Shown here piece after piece: positions 7,441-16,593 of a DNA stretch of 64,000 nucleotides. The notes below the pieces were generated by a model. It was not told the DNA's origin. It was given only the letters and a program-made list of their open reading frames with translations, and ran no database searches. The number at the start of each line of letters is the position of its first letter. Position 1 is the stretch's first letter. This stretch comes from Paenibacillus xylanilyticus (lineage in GTDB: Bacteria > Bacillota > Bacilli > Paenibacillales > Paenibacillaceae): positions 434,001 to 498,000 of the forward strand of contig NZ_JABMCB010000192.1 of the NCBI RefSeq assembly GCF_013359935.1, written 5' to 3'. The translations under genes and the position numbers were made by a program.

Positions 7441-8630
7441 AACAGCCCAGTCTGTACAAACTGCGAGGTGCAGTCCGAATCACGGTCACTGGGGGGGACA
7501 TCGAAGCGCTGATCAACATGGTGGCAGAGCAGGGACTGGAAGTGTGGAACCTGCGTGCCCATGATGGACGCAAGGCAGAAATGAACATTCTGCTGCCGCA
7601 CTTTTTTAGGCTACGTCCTTTGTTGAAACGGACAGGCTGCAGGGTGAAAGTGACGCATCGAAGCGGGATTCCTTTTTTTATGGCCCGATTACTCAAAAGA
7701 AAGTTCTTCCTCGGGGGCATGGTGTTGTTCGTCATTGCGATGTTTGCACTATCATCGATGATTTGGAATGTGGAAGTGAAAGGAAATGTGAAAATCCCGA
7801 CTGATGTGGTGCTTGCTGCTGCTAAAAAAGAAGGGATCTACCCTTTTCAATGGGGTTTTCGGCTGCAAAGTCAGGACAAGCTCTCCAGGCAGCTGGCATT
7901 GGCACTACCGGATGTAACCTGGATTGGTGTGAGCAAAGAGGGGACAACCATTACCATTCAGGTCGTGGAATCTGCACAGCCCCAGCGTGAACCGCTGTTG
8001 AATCCCAGACACTTGGTGAGCAAGTCGGATGCGGTCGTTACCCAAATCTACGCAGAACAGGGACGTCCGGTTGTACAGAAGAATATGCGCGTCAAGAAAG
8101 GGCAGGTATTGATATCGGGTATTTTGGGGGATGAAGAGAATACGGAGAATGTAGTAGCCAAAGGCGAGGTTCGCGGGCTCGTATGGCGTGAATATGAGGT
8201 GGAAGTCCCTCTGGTTCAGAAACATAACACGATGACAGGAGAGAGTAAGGAACGTTTCTATATTGTGCTTGGCAATTGGGCTGTGCAGCTCTGGGGATAT
8301 GGCAAGACTCCGTTCAGTTCCTTCAATACGGCAAGTGACCATAAGCCGCTGACGTGGCGTTCTTTCACGCTTCCTATGGGATGGTTGACCGAGACCGATA
8401 TGGAGACCAGGGAACAGGAAGAGCAGCAGACGGTGGAATGGGCCAGAACGAAAGGACTAGAGGGCGCCAGAAACGATATAATCGCCAAAAATGGCAAGGG
8501 AACAAAAATTTTAAGTGAAAAAATTTTGCATGAGAAGAAAGAGAATGGTAAAGTTTATATGAAAGTATTATTTGAAGTGGAAGAAAGCATTGCGGAAGAA
8601 CTTCCGCTAGTCCATAGTCAAGGAGAATGA
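7437..8630 (+). CDS. yqfD: Sporulation protein YqfD
   Basis: The product has 397 residues and starts within the yqfC stop. The N-terminal cytoplasmic domain (~1-85) has RGAVRITVTGGDIEALIN. A single membrane segment (LGGMVLFVIAMFALSSMIWNVEV, ~92-112) follows, then a large extracytoplasmic region including VKGNVKIPTDVVLAAAKKEG, a POTRA/FtsQ-like beginning, and LVSKSDAVVTQIYAEQGRPVV with RVKKGQVLISG (lipoyl/barrel-sandwich-like). It is conserved in spore formers and expressed in the mother cell. Its function is not established; the topology suggests it acts at the forespore-engulfing membrane. phoH starts seven bases later. Confidence 0.94.
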   Translation: MKQPSLYKLRGAVRITVTGGDIEALINMVAEQGLEVWNLRAHDGRKAEMNILLPHFFRLRPLLKRTGCRVKVTHRSGIPFFMARLLKRKFFLGGMVLFVIAMFALSSMIWNVEVKGNVKIPTDVVLAAAKKEGIYPFQWGFRLQSQDKLSRQLALALPDVTWIGVSKEGTTITIQVVESAQPQREPLLNPRHLVSKSDAVVTQIYAEQGRPVVQKNMRVKKGQVLISGILGDEENTENVVAKGEVRGLVWREYEVEVPLVQKHNTMTGESKERFYIVLGNWAVQLWGYGKTPFSSFNTASDHKPLTWRSFTLPMGWLTETDMETREQEEQQTVEWARTKGLEGARNDIIAKNGKGTKILSEKILHEKKENGKVYMKVLFEVEESIAEELPLVHSQGE

Positions 8631-8636
8631 GGCTAT

Positions 8637-9608
8637 TTGTCAGAGCAAACACGCAGCATACGAATCTCCCTCCAGAGTGCGGGAGAGGGTCAATCTCTTT
8701 TTGGACCCCAAGATATTTTTCTGAAACTGATTGAATCCGAGATTCCTGCACAGATCGCTTCTCGTGAAGCGGAGATTGTCATTCATGGCAGCACGAAGCA
8801 TGTGGAATCGCTTGAACAATTATTCGATGTGTTACTGCAATTGGTACGTAATGGATATGTGTTAACCGAAAGGGACGTCAGCTATGCGATTGAACTGGCG
8901 AAGGATCTGCGTGCAGACCAGCTTCTCGACCTGTTCAAGGGTGAGATTACGACGACCTACCGGGGCAAACCGATCCGTGTCAAAACCATTGGACAGAAAC
9001 ACTATGTAACGACCATTAAGAAACGCGACGTCGTATTCGGGATCGGTCCTGCCGGTACAGGTAAAACCTACCTGGCTGTTGTGCTGGCGGTTGCCGCACT
9101 CAAGGAAGGAAGCGTCAAACGCATTGTGCTTACAAGGCCTGCTGTTGAAGCGGGTGAGAGCCTTGGTTTCCTGCCTGGAGATCTTCAGGAAAAGGTTGAT
9201 CCTTATTTGCGGCCTTTGTATGATGCCTTGTACGATGTAATGGGGCAGGAGCAGACGGCCAAGGCACTGGAGCGCGGTTTGATTGAAATAGCGCCACTGG
9301 CATATATGAGGGGACGTACACTTGATGACTCATTCATCATTTTGGATGAAGCTCAGAATACGACACCTGAACAGATGAAAATGTTTTTGACCCGTCTTGG
9401 TTTTGGCTCCAAAATGGTCATCACCGGAGACGTGACACAAATTGATTTACCTCGCGGCAAAAAGTCAGGGCTTGTGGAAGCGAAAACGATACTCAGTGAA
9501 GTTGAAGAGATTGGATTTGTCTACTTTGCCGAGCAAGATGTTGTACGGCATTCCCTCGTCCAAAAAATTATCGTTGCATACAACCACGCCGCAGAAAATC
9601 AAGAATAG
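8637..9608 (+). CDS. phoH: PhoH-family ATPase (PhoL type)
   Basis: The product has 323 residues; TTG start after AAGGAG. The PhoH P-loop NTPase domain shows Walker A FGIGPAGTGKTYLA (~140-153) and Walker B SFIILDEAQNTT (~231), with the family block TRPAVEAGESLGFLPGDLQEKVDPYLRPLYDAL between. The N-terminal ~110 residues form the KH-like region of PhoL proteins. It lies between yqfD and pgpH/ybeY in most Bacillales, and co-occurrence with YbeY suggests a role in RNA metabolism, probably as an ATP-dependent RNA-active enzyme. The window has a second, different PhoH protein fused to a PIN domain at 43 kb. Confidence 0.95.
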   Translation: MSEQTRSIRISLQSAGEGQSLFGPQDIFLKLIESEIPAQIASREAEIVIHGSTKHVESLEQLFDVLLQLVRNGYVLTERDVSYAIELAKDLRADQLLDLFKGEITTTYRGKPIRVKTIGQKHYVTTIKKRDVVFGIGPAGTGKTYLAVVLAVAALKEGSVKRIVLTRPAVEAGESLGFLPGDLQEKVDPYLRPLYDALYDVMGQEQTAKALERGLIEIAPLAYMRGRTLDDSFIILDEAQNTTPEQMKMFLTRLGFGSKMVITGDVTQIDLPRGKKSGLVEAKTILSEVEEIGFVYFAEQDVVRHSLVQKIIVAYNHAAENQE

Positions 9609-9623
9609 AAGGGATTGTCTAAG

Positions 9624-11873
9624 GTGACCTCGAAGGAACTGTCAAAAGGCAAATCTTTTCAGAATAAAGCTACAGGATGGAAGTATAGCGTGTGGGCACG
9701 CTATCTTCTGTTTTTGTTTCTGGTGATTCTCTTCTACGTGAGTCTGGCTTCCAAGCTGCTCCCCGAGCGGTATGATATTCAGGAAGGCACACGAAGTGAA
9801 GTGGATATTGCTGCGCCGATGCAGATTCCAAATACGAAGGCTACACTGAAAGCGCAGGAAGAAGCCGCTGAACGTGTACAGCCGATCTTTCAGATTGTGC
9901 AGCTGCGAAACGAAAATTTGATGACCACTCTGCTCGATCGTATTGATCGGCTGAATCAGGATGATCAGATTTCCAGTCAGGACAAGATTGACATCTATCG
10001 TGATGAGATTCCGCAGCGCCAGAAGGACTTTGTGTCCAACTTTATTAACAACAATCGGAAAGCGGGTACATACTCCGAAACTCTTTTGGAAGAAATCAGA
10101 AACGTGGTGCAGGAGCAAAGTTACCGGATCCCGGAAGAAACCTATATCAAAATTTCACGTCTGACCTCCGAAGATATCCAGGAGATGAAGCCCGTTGCCC
10201 GGGATATTGTCTCCAGGCTAATGACGGATCAGATCAGCGATGCTACAACGGCACGAGCAAAAGTGGCAGAGATGGTGAGTGTAAGCTCTCTAAGCAAGCG
10301 TACACAGCGTGAGGTGGTTCAGGAGCTTGCTCGTCTTGTGGTGACATCCAACCGCTTCTATGATGAAGAGGGTACGAAGGAAGCCAAGGTGCAGGCCCGT
10401 GAGAATACACAAACGGTCTATATCAAGCAGGGGGAAACATTGGTAGCCAAAGGTGAAACGATCACTCCCGAGATTTATACGCTGCTTGATGAGAATGATT
10501 TGCTGAAGAACGAAGTGAACTACTGGCCCCAGCTGGGGCTACTCATGCTGTCTTGTCTGTTGTCGGCAGCAATTCTGATGTATATTCAGCAATACAGCGG
10601 AACGCATTTCAAATATAACAATGCACAATTGCTGATGCTTGTACTTATCTTCATTATTACGATCGTGGTTATGCATGTAACAGCATTCATCCAGACGGCC
10701 GACAGGTCTTACGTGGGCTTCCTTGCACCGGTCGCGGTTGGAGCAATGTTAATTGCTTTACTGCTGGATACATCACTTGCTTTTGTTTGTTCAATCATTA
10801 TTGGCATGCTGTCAAGCATCATCTTAAATACACACCAGGGTCAGATTTTTGATTTTGAACTCGGTTTCTTCGCGGTGCTGGTATCTTTTGTTGCCATATT
10901 CGCGACATACCGGGCAAGTCAGCGATCCACCATTTTAAAAGGTGCCATTATGGTCTGCCTGTTTGGTTCCATTGCCGTGTTTACACTGTCATTGATCGAC
11001 ACAGGTGACTGGAACCGGACAACTACGTTGTACGGCGTCGGATTTGCGTTTGCAGGCGGTGTATTAACGGCGATCCTCGTTATCGGGCTTATGCCGTTTT
11101 TCGAGACATCGTTTGGTATTTTGTCGGCATTGAAGCTGGTTGAGCTGTCAAATCCGAACCATCCGTTATTGCGCAAGCTGCTGACAGAAACGCCGGGCAC
11201 TTATCATCACAGTGTGATGGTAGGAAACTTGTCTGAAGCCGCAGCGGAAGCTATAGGGGCAAATGGTCTGCTCTGCCGAGTAGGTTCGTATTATCATGAT
11301 ATTGGCAAGACCAAGCGACCGATATATTTTATTGAAAATCAGAACAATATGGAGAATCCGCATGATTCCATAGATCCCAAGCTGAGCAAATCGATTATCG
11401 TTGCACACGCACGGGATGGTGTGGAGATGCAGAAGGATTACAAGCTGCCAAAACCAATTCGGGATATCGCAGAGCAGCATCACGGTACGACCTTCCTCCA
11501 TTACTTCTATCACAAAGCACTGCGCCAAGCGGAAGAAGCAGGCGTTGAGCCTGATTTCACCGAAGAGGATTTCCGTTATCCTGGGCCGAAGGCTCAGTCC
11601 AAGGAATCTGCTATTGTTGGCATTGCCGACAGCGTGGAGGCTGCTGTGAGATCTTTGCGCAAACCGACAGTGGAGCAAGTGGAGTCCATGATTGAGAAAA
11701 TTATCAAGGGGCGTCTCGATGATCATCAGTTCAACGACTGTGATCTGACGATGCGTGAGCTGGACATCGTAGCTAAGACGCTGAAAGAAACGGTAATGGG
11801 GATTTTCCACTCCCGTATTGAATACCCGGAAGAGATCAAGAAACCGAAACCGACTTCACCTGAAGCGGGTTGA
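9624..11873 (+). CDS. pgpH: Cyclic-di-AMP phosphodiesterase, 7TM-HD family
   Basis: The product has about 749 residues. One N-terminal membrane helix (~20-40) is followed by a large extracellular 7TMR-HD domain (~45-290), then a block of seven hydrophobic helices (~295-480) and a cytoplasmic HD phosphodiesterase domain with TPGTYHHSVMVGNLSEAAA, YYHDIGK and later EQHHGT metal ligands. PgpH degrades c-di-AMP to pApA, which controls potassium and osmolyte homeostasis. The GTG at 9624 is preferred over TTG 9615 because GAAGGG (9608-9613) sits 10 bases before the GTG but only one before the TTG. It lies in the phoH-pgpH-ybeY cluster as in Bacillus (yqfF). Confidence 0.94.
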   Translation: MTSKELSKGKSFQNKATGWKYSVWARYLLFLFLVILFYVSLASKLLPERYDIQEGTRSEVDIAAPMQIPNTKATLKAQEEAAERVQPIFQIVQLRNENLMTTLLDRIDRLNQDDQISSQDKIDIYRDEIPQRQKDFVSNFINNNRKAGTYSETLLEEIRNVVQEQSYRIPEETYIKISRLTSEDIQEMKPVARDIVSRLMTDQISDATTARAKVAEMVSVSSLSKRTQREVVQELARLVVTSNRFYDEEGTKEAKVQARENTQTVYIKQGETLVAKGETITPEIYTLLDENDLLKNEVNYWPQLGLLMLSCLLSAAILMYIQQYSGTHFKYNNAQLLMLVLIFIITIVVMHVTAFIQTADRSYVGFLAPVAVGAMLIALLLDTSLAFVCSIIIGMLSSIILNTHQGQIFDFELGFFAVLVSFVAIFATYRASQRSTILKGAIMVCLFGSIAVFTLSLIDTGDWNRTTTLYGVGFAFAGGVLTAILVIGLMPFFETSFGILSALKLVELSNPNHPLLRKLLTETPGTYHHSVMVGNLSEAAAEAIGANGLLCRVGSYYHDIGKTKRPIYFIENQNNMENPHDSIDPKLSKSIIVAHARDGVEMQKDYKLPKPIRDIAEQHHGTTFLHYFYHKALRQAEEAGVEPDFTEEDFRYPGPKAQSKESAIVGIADSVEAAVRSLRKPTVEQVESMIEKIIKGRLDDHQFNDCDLTMRELDIVAKTLKETVMGIFHSRIEYPEEIKKPKPTSPEAG

Positions 11874-11907
11874 CTTACTATTATGAGCAGACAGGAGTTA
11901 TGAAAGA

Positions 11908-12405
11908 ATGAGTCTTAACCTGGCATGGAATAATGAACAACAGGATAAAGAAATTACGGAGCCGATGATTGCAATGCTGGAGCAGCTGCTGAACCTTGCC
12001 GGGGAAGCAGAGGGCGTTGCGGATGGGGAGGTTGCCCTGACTTTTGTGGATGATGCACAGATTCATGAGCTGAACCGTGATTACCGCGGAATCGATCGTC
12101 CGACAGACGTGTTGTCATTTGCGATGAATGAGACGATGGACGAGGAACTGGATATCATCTATGAACTGGATGAGGATGAAGAGATGGAAGAGATGCCTGA
12201 TGTTCTCGGTGACATCATTATTTCCGTTCCTCGCACCATCCTGCAAAGTGAGGAATATGGGCATTCATTTGAACGTGAGCTTGGTTTCCTGTTTGTGCAC
12301 GGTTTCCTGCACCTGCTCGGATACGACCATCAGGACGAAGCAAGTGAAGCTGAAATGATGGGCAAACAAGAAGCTGTACTGGCCCAGGCCGGGTTGACAC
12401 GATAA
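11908..12405 (+). CDS. ybeY: Endoribonuclease YbeY (rRNA maturation factor)
   Basis: The product has 165 residues. YbeY is a zinc-dependent metalloendoribonuclease in 16S rRNA 3'-end maturation and late 30S quality control. The signature HGFLHLLGYDHQDE near residue 130 supplies the three zinc-binding histidines. Upstream are LNRDYRGIDRPTDVLSFAM and LGDIIIS, both standard. There is an acidic insertion (DEELDIIYELDEDEEMEEM, ~75-95) before LGDI that is longer than in E. coli. It shares its last base with the start of the next gene (TAATG), so the two are coupled. Confidence 0.96.
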   Translation: MSLNLAWNNEQQDKEITEPMIAMLEQLLNLAGEAEGVADGEVALTFVDDAQIHELNRDYRGIDRPTDVLSFAMNETMDEELDIIYELDEDEEMEEMPDVLGDIIISVPRTILQSEEYGHSFERELGFLFVHGFLHLLGYDHQDEASEAEMMGKQEAVLAQAGLTR

Positions 12406-12776
12406 TGAAAGGGCGCTCCTGGAGTCTGGTGTTCCGCAATGCGGCAGAAGGAATCGTATACGGTTTTCGGACACAGCGAAATGTTAGGGTTCATTCGGGA
12501 GTAGCCGTCATCATGTGTTCGGCCGGATTTATCTTCGGAATTTCCAGAACAGACTGGATGTTTTTACTTACAGCCATCTTTTTGGTAATGGTGACCGAAT
12601 TAATGAACACTGCCGTTGAGGCAGCAGTGGATCTGGCACATCCGCATATTCATCCGCTTGCAAAAGCGGCGAAAGACACCGCGGCTGGTGCAGTTTTGCT
12701 GGCTGCGGTGTTCGCCGTAGTCATCGGATGTATGGTTTTCGGCAAACCGGTGTTGAACTGGCTCGGTTTGCTATAA
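12405..12776 (+). CDS. dgkA: Undecaprenol kinase (diacylglycerol kinase family)
   Basis: The product is a 123-residue integral membrane kinase of the DgkA/UdpK family. In Gram-positives it phosphorylates undecaprenol to refill the lipid carrier of peptidoglycan synthesis. N-terminal amphipathic AAEGIVYGFRTQRNVRVH is followed by membrane segments and the active-site block VMVTELMNTAVEAAVDL, with HPLAKAAKDTAAGAVLL before the last helix. All expected conserved acidic and Asn residues are present. It overlaps the ybeY stop by one base, and cdd follows after 44 bases. Confidence 0.94.
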   Translation: MKGRSWSLVFRNAAEGIVYGFRTQRNVRVHSGVAVIMCSAGFIFGISRTDWMFLLTAIFLVMVTELMNTAVEAAVDLAHPHIHPLAKAAKDTAAGAVLLAAVFAVVIGCMVFGKPVLNWLGLL

Positions 12777-12820
12777 ATGCAAGTTTAATTTCAGATTTAA
12801 CCTGAGGGAGAGATTGGATT

Positions 12821-13234
12821 ATGGATAACAAACTGCTCATGCAAGAAGCCATCAAGGCACGTGAAAAAGCGTATACACCTTATTCCCACTTTGGCGTAGG
12901 AGCAGCACTGCTGGACAGTGAGGGCAATGTGCATCACGGATGCAACATTGAGAATGCTGCATATACACCGAGCAACTGTGCTGAACGAACAGCTCTTTTC
13001 AGTGCGATCGCAGGCGGGCATCAGCCCCGCAGCTTCAAGGCGATTGCTGTGGTCGGGGATACAGAAGGCCCGATTGCTCCATGTGGTGTGTGTCGTCAGG
13101 TCATGATTGAGTTGTGTGAACCGGATATGAAAGTCATTATGGGCAACCTGAAGGGTGATCAGCAGGAGACTACGGTTGCCGAGCTGCTGCCGTGGGCTTT
13201 TGGTCCGTCGGATCTGGACTTTGCTAAAAAATAA
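12821..13234 (+). CDS. cdd: Cytidine deaminase
   Basis: The product is a 137-residue tetrameric-type cytidine deaminase that converts cytidine and deoxycytidine to uridine forms in pyrimidine salvage. The zinc site is complete: CAERTALFSA, with catalytic Glu after the first Cys, and PCGVCRQ with the two further Cys ligands. The substrate pocket YTPYSHFGVGAALL and NIENAAYTPSNC are typical. Start at ATG after GAGGGAGAG. The order dgkA-cdd-era is conserved in Bacillales. Confidence 0.97.
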   Translation: MDNKLLMQEAIKAREKAYTPYSHFGVGAALLDSEGNVHHGCNIENAAYTPSNCAERTALFSAIAGGHQPRSFKAIAVVGDTEGPIAPCGVCRQVMIELCEPDMKVIMGNLKGDQQETTVAELLPWAFGPSDLDFAKK

Positions 13235-13268
13235 TACATTCCAGGCCTAGGCGCCTGAGGAGGACCAT

Positions 13269-14168
13269 ATGAAAAAACAAGCATTTAAATCCGGCTTTGT
13301 AGCCATTGTTGGACGTCCCAATGTTGGTAAATCAACCTTGATGAATCAGGTCATTGGACAAAAGATAGCTATTATGTCGGACAAGCCGCAAACCACTCGA
13401 AACAAAATACATGGGGTGTACACCTCCGAAGATAAACAAATTGTCTTTCTGGATACACCAGGGATTCATAAACGTCAATCGAAGCTCGGCGACTACATGA
13501 ATCAGACTGCTCTGAATACACTCGGTGAAGTGGAAGCTGCCTTGTTCCTGATTGACGCTTCCGAGGGAATGGGCGGTGGAGATCGTTACATCGCTGAACA
13601 GCTTAAAAATATAAGAACACCTGTCATTCTGGTCATGAATAAGATTGACAAAATCGAACCGGAGGCGCTGCTGCCGCTTATTGAGGAGTATCGCAAACTG
13701 CATGATTTTGCTGAGATCGTGCCCGTCTCCGCTAAGCTTGGCAGCAATGTGAGTACATTGTTGGAACAGCTTGGCAATTACTTACCGGAAGGGCCGCAGT
13801 ACTATCCGGAAGATCAAATTACCGACCACCCGGAACAGTTCGTTTGTGCGGAGCTGATACGGGAGAAAATTCTGCAAATGACCCGGGAAGAGGTTCCACA
13901 CTCCATTGCTGTAACCATTGAGGATATGAAGGTTCAGGACAACGGGGTAGTGTACATTTCGGCAGTTATTTTTGTCGAACGAGATTCGCAAAAAGGGATC
14001 ATTATCGGCAAGCAGGGAGCTCTATTGAAAGAGGTAGGCAAGCGAGCCCGAACGGATATTCAAAACCTGTTGGGTTCAAAAATCTTCATGGACCTATGGG
14101 TTAAGGTGAAGAAGGACTGGAGAAATCAGGATCGCGTGCTGCGTGATTTAGGCTTCGGTCGCGAATAA
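13269..14168 (+). CDS. era: GTPase Era
   Basis: The product has 299 residues. The GTPase domain has G1 GRPNVGKST, G3 DTPGIH and G4 NKID; the C-terminal KH RNA-binding domain includes IIIGKQGALLKEVGKRAR. Era binds the 3' end of 16S rRNA and helps 30S assembly, consistent with its neighbours YbeY and RecO in the usual cluster. Strong ribosome site TGAGGAGG eight bases before ATG. The last codons give LRDLGFGRE. Confidence 0.98.
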   Translation: MKKQAFKSGFVAIVGRPNVGKSTLMNQVIGQKIAIMSDKPQTTRNKIHGVYTSEDKQIVFLDTPGIHKRQSKLGDYMNQTALNTLGEVEAALFLIDASEGMGGGDRYIAEQLKNIRTPVILVMNKIDKIEPEALLPLIEEYRKLHDFAEIVPVSAKLGSNVSTLLEQLGNYLPEGPQYYPEDQITDHPEQFVCAELIREKILQMTREEVPHSIAVTIEDMKVQDNGVVYISAVIFVERDSQKGIIIGKQGALLKEVGKRARTDIQNLLGSKIFMDLWVKVKKDWRNQDRVLRDLGFGRE

Positions 14169-14268
14169 ACAATTCAGTATCCATTAATTGCAACACATAG
14201 TTTACCTTGCAAGACTCCATCCTACTGGTAGATGCAGACGTCATTTCTAATGAGAGGATGAAATTCTG

Positions 14269-14409
14269 ATGCGAGATTTTTCGTGGAAGGTTTTTGCAAT
14301 GACGGGGGATGTGGAGTCCTATTTGTTATATACCGAGGCTTGTGCCTCAACAGGTCAGGAGTCTGATACTGCAGGGGAAGTGATAGAAGATGAAGAAGCC
14401 GAAGGTTAA
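14269..14409 (+). CDS. yqzL: YqzL-family small protein
   Basis: The product is a 46-residue protein starting MRDFSWKVFAMTGDVESYLL, followed by an acidic tail. YqzL-family proteins are short, start with a similar aromatic motif, and lie between era and recO in Bacillus; position and sequence agree here. GAGAGGATG provides a ribosome site 9-12 bases before ATG. The function is unknown. Confidence 0.8.
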   Translation: MRDFSWKVFAMTGDVESYLLYTEACASTGQESDTAGEVIEDEEAEG

Positions 14410-14442
14410 TTGGCTGATTCGGGAATGGTTAGGTGACGAGGC

Positions 14443-15195
14443 ATGCTATACAGGGTGGAAGGGATTGTCATCCGCAGCATGGACTACGGCGAGGGAAACA
14501 AAATTATTACGCTTTGCACCGAAAGCGGTGGAAAAGTAGGTGTGCTCGTCCGTGGTGCCAAAAAGCCCAAAAGCCGACATGCTGCACTAGTGCAGCCGTT
14601 TACGTATGGCCAGTATGTTTATTTTCGAAACACGGGCCTCGGAACACTGAATGCGGGCGAAATCATCGAGTCGTATCATGAGCTGCGGGAAGATCTGGTC
14701 AAAGCCGCTTTTGCATCCTACGCGTGTGAACTGCTGGACCGGGTTCTGCAGGATGAGGAGACAGGAGCATTCTGGTTCAAACAGTTAAAGGCTTGTCTCC
14801 AAGCGTTAAAGGAAGAGAAGGATCCGACCGTCATAACTAGTCTTTATGAGATGAAAATATTACAGGCGGCGGGCTACGGCCCGTCACTTGATGAATGCAT
14901 ATCATGTGGTCAGGAGCGACCGGATGAGCAGTTATTTGTCAGCCCAAGGTTGGGTGGGGTTCTCTGCAGAGCTTGTAAACACTTTGACCCGCCGGCTTTG
15001 TCTGTAAGTCCCAAAGCTCTGAGATTACTGCGATTGTTTGCACAGCTGGACTTGCAGCGATTGGGCAACATATCAGTCAGCGAGAGCACAAGAGATGAAA
15101 TGAAGAAGATTATGAGAGCCTTCATGGATCATCAGCTCGGTCTCAATTTAAAAACCCGTTCTTTTCTTGATCAGATGGAGAAGTACGGGATTTAA
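14443..15195 (+). CDS. recO: DNA repair protein RecO
   Basis: The product has 250 residues. RecO anneals single strands and loads RecA with RecR/RecF. The N-terminal OB-fold (RVEGIVIRSMDYGEGNKIITL) is followed by a helical middle and a zinc-binding module with CISCGQ and CRAC (four Cys, ~153-180). The C-terminus LKTRSFLDQMEKYG is typical. The start is ATG 34 bases after yqzL. The short gap after its stop holds the glyQS promoter, so recO closes the era operon. Confidence 0.96.
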   Translation: MLYRVEGIVIRSMDYGEGNKIITLCTESGGKVGVLVRGAKKPKSRHAALVQPFTYGQYVYFRNTGLGTLNAGEIIESYHELREDLVKAAFASYACELLDRVLQDEETGAFWFKQLKACLQALKEEKDPTVITSLYEMKILQAAGYGPSLDECISCGQERPDEQLFVSPRLGGVLCRACKHFDPPALSVSPKALRLLRLFAQLDLQRLGNISVSESTRDEMKKIMRAFMDHQLGLNLKTRSFLDQMEKYGI

Positions 15196-15225
15196 CGAGT
15201 TATTTTTGGAGGATCATAAATTATC

Positions 15226-15254
15226 TTGACTTTGCACTCTTTTTTATTTAATAT
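15226..15254 (+). promoter_or_regulatory. SigA-type promoter of the glyQS T-box transcript
   Basis: TTGACT (15226-15231), 17 bases, TAATAT (15249-15254). A TATAAT at 15259-15264 is a less well spaced alternative. The start should fall near 15261, at the beginning of the leader RNA. Confidence 0.65.
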
Positions 15255-15261
15255 GGATTAT

Positions 15262-15550
15262 AATTTCTCTTTTTGGAGACATGCATTGAACGAGATAGTA
15301 GGAGACTTGATTTAATGTTCTTCGTAGGGGAGGCCACATGGCCTTGAGTACGGTGATTGAAGCGAGCCTGGGATGGTGAAAGCCGGGATGAATCGGTCTG
15401 TGAAACGGCACTCGGGAGCATGAATGGACACGGAAAAGTGGGCTTGTGTGAACAGATTATCCTGTTTTGTACACAAGCCAAGTAGGGTGGAACCGCGGGA
15501 ATAGCTCTCGTCCCTACGTCTGGACAACAGGCGTAGGGCGAGGGTTTTTT
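15262..15550 (+). promoter_or_regulatory. Glycine T-box leader (riboswitch) of glyQS
   Basis: This is a transcriptional T-box that senses uncharged tRNA-Gly. Visible elements in order are: GAGTACGG (S-turn), AGCGA bulge, the apical loop GGATGGTGAAAGCC, and the specifier loop TGAAACGGCAC with Gly codon GGC at 15407-15409 followed by the usual A. Further on come the T-box AGGGTGGAACCGCG (15484-15497) and a terminator built of CTCTCGTCCCTACG and CGTAGGGCGAGGG with a T run to about 15550. Without bound uncharged tRNA the terminator forms. The specifier assignment rests on motif spacing and on the downstream gene. Confidence 0.93.
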
Positions 15551-15705
15551 GTATTTTGGAATTGTTTTCCCTGGAGAACAAGGCCTTAATCTTATAACCC
15601 TCGCAAAACGTAGCTTTGTCCATCCAACATCTGGCTTCGATTGTTCTTGTGCTATTCGAAGCGTTCTAGGCTTGCCAAACAATCCCATTGAAAAGGAGCA
15701 TGATT

Positions 15706-16593
15706 ATGAATTTTCAGCAGATGATTCTAACGCTGCAGCAATTCTGGGCCGAGCATAACTGTATTATTGTTCAGCCTTATGATACGGAAAAAGGGGCAGG
15801 TACGATGAACCCAATGACCTTTTTGCGTTCGCTTGGACCAGAACCTTGGAAAGTCGCTTATGTAGAGCCTTCACGTCGTCCTTCGGATGGACGTTACGGA
15901 GAGAATCCGAACCGTCTGTATCAGCATCATCAGTTCCAAGTCATTATCAAGCCTTCACCGGACAACATTCAGGAAATTTACCTGGAAAGTCTGAAACGCC
16001 TGGGAATTGATCCACTGAAGCATGATATCCGTTTTGTTGAAGATAACTGGGAGAATCCTTCTCTTGGCTGCGCTGGTCTGGGCTGGGAAGTCTGGCTGGA
16101 TGGTATGGAAATCACGCAATTTACATATTTCCAGCAAGTCGGTGGAATTGAGACGAATCCGGTAGCCGTTGAAATTACGTATGGTATGGAGCGTCTTGCT
16201 TCTTACATTCAGGAAAAAGAAAATGTGTTTGAACTGGAATGGGTAGAGGGAATCAGCTATGGTGATGTATTCCTTCAGCCTGAATTCGAACACTCCAAAT
16301 ATACGTTTGAAGTATCTGATGTGAAAATGCTGTTTACCCTCTTCAACATGCATGAAGAAGAAGCCAACAAAGCTATGGCACAGCATTTGGTATTCCCGGC
16401 ATATGACTATGTGCTGAAATGTTCCCATACCTTCAACCTGCTGGACGCACGTGGAGCAATCAGTGTAACGGAACGTACCGGTTACATTACCCGTGTCCGC
16501 AATCTGGCACGGCAAGTGGCTGCAACATATGTGGAAGAGCGTGAGAAGCTTGGCTTCCCGCTGATCAAGAAAGGGGGAGCCGAGCATGTCTAA
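15706..16593 (+). CDS. glyQ: Glycine--tRNA ligase alpha subunit
   Basis: The product has 295 residues and is the catalytic subunit of the bacterial alpha2beta2 glycyl-tRNA synthetase. Class II motifs are present: GPEPWKVAYVEPSRRPSDGRYGENPNR and RFVEDNWENPSLG, with CAGLGWEVWLDGMEITQFTYFQQ and SVTERTGYI. ATG 15706 (MNFQQMILTLQQFW) is chosen over upstream ATG 15700 and TTG 15688 because AAAAGGAG is seven bases upstream and the B. subtilis protein begins at the same point. It is controlled by the T-box leader and overlaps glyS by eight bases. Confidence 0.97.
   Translation: MNFQQMILTLQQFWAEHNCIIVQPYDTEKGAGTMNPMTFLRSLGPEPWKVAYVEPSRRPSDGRYGENPNRLYQHHQFQVIIKPSPDNIQEIYLESLKRLGIDPLKHDIRFVEDNWENPSLGCAGLGWEVWLDGMEITQFTYFQQVGGIETNPVAVEITYGMERLASYIQEKENVFELEWVEGISYGDVFLQPEFEHSKYTFEVSDVKMLFTLFNMHEEEANKAMAQHLVFPAYDYVLKCSHTFNLLDARGAISVTERTGYITRVRNLARQVAATYVEEREKLGFPLIKKGGAEHV

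Noticed and set aside
13241..13256. Palindrome CAGGC-CTAGGC-GCCTG between cdd and era
   Set aside because: Only a 5-bp stem, no T run, next to the era ribosome site; likely chance.
15248..15688. Minus-strand frame of 146 codons across the glyQS leader
   Set aside because: The stretch is fully explained as a T-box leader with promoter, specifier, T-box and terminator on the plus strand.
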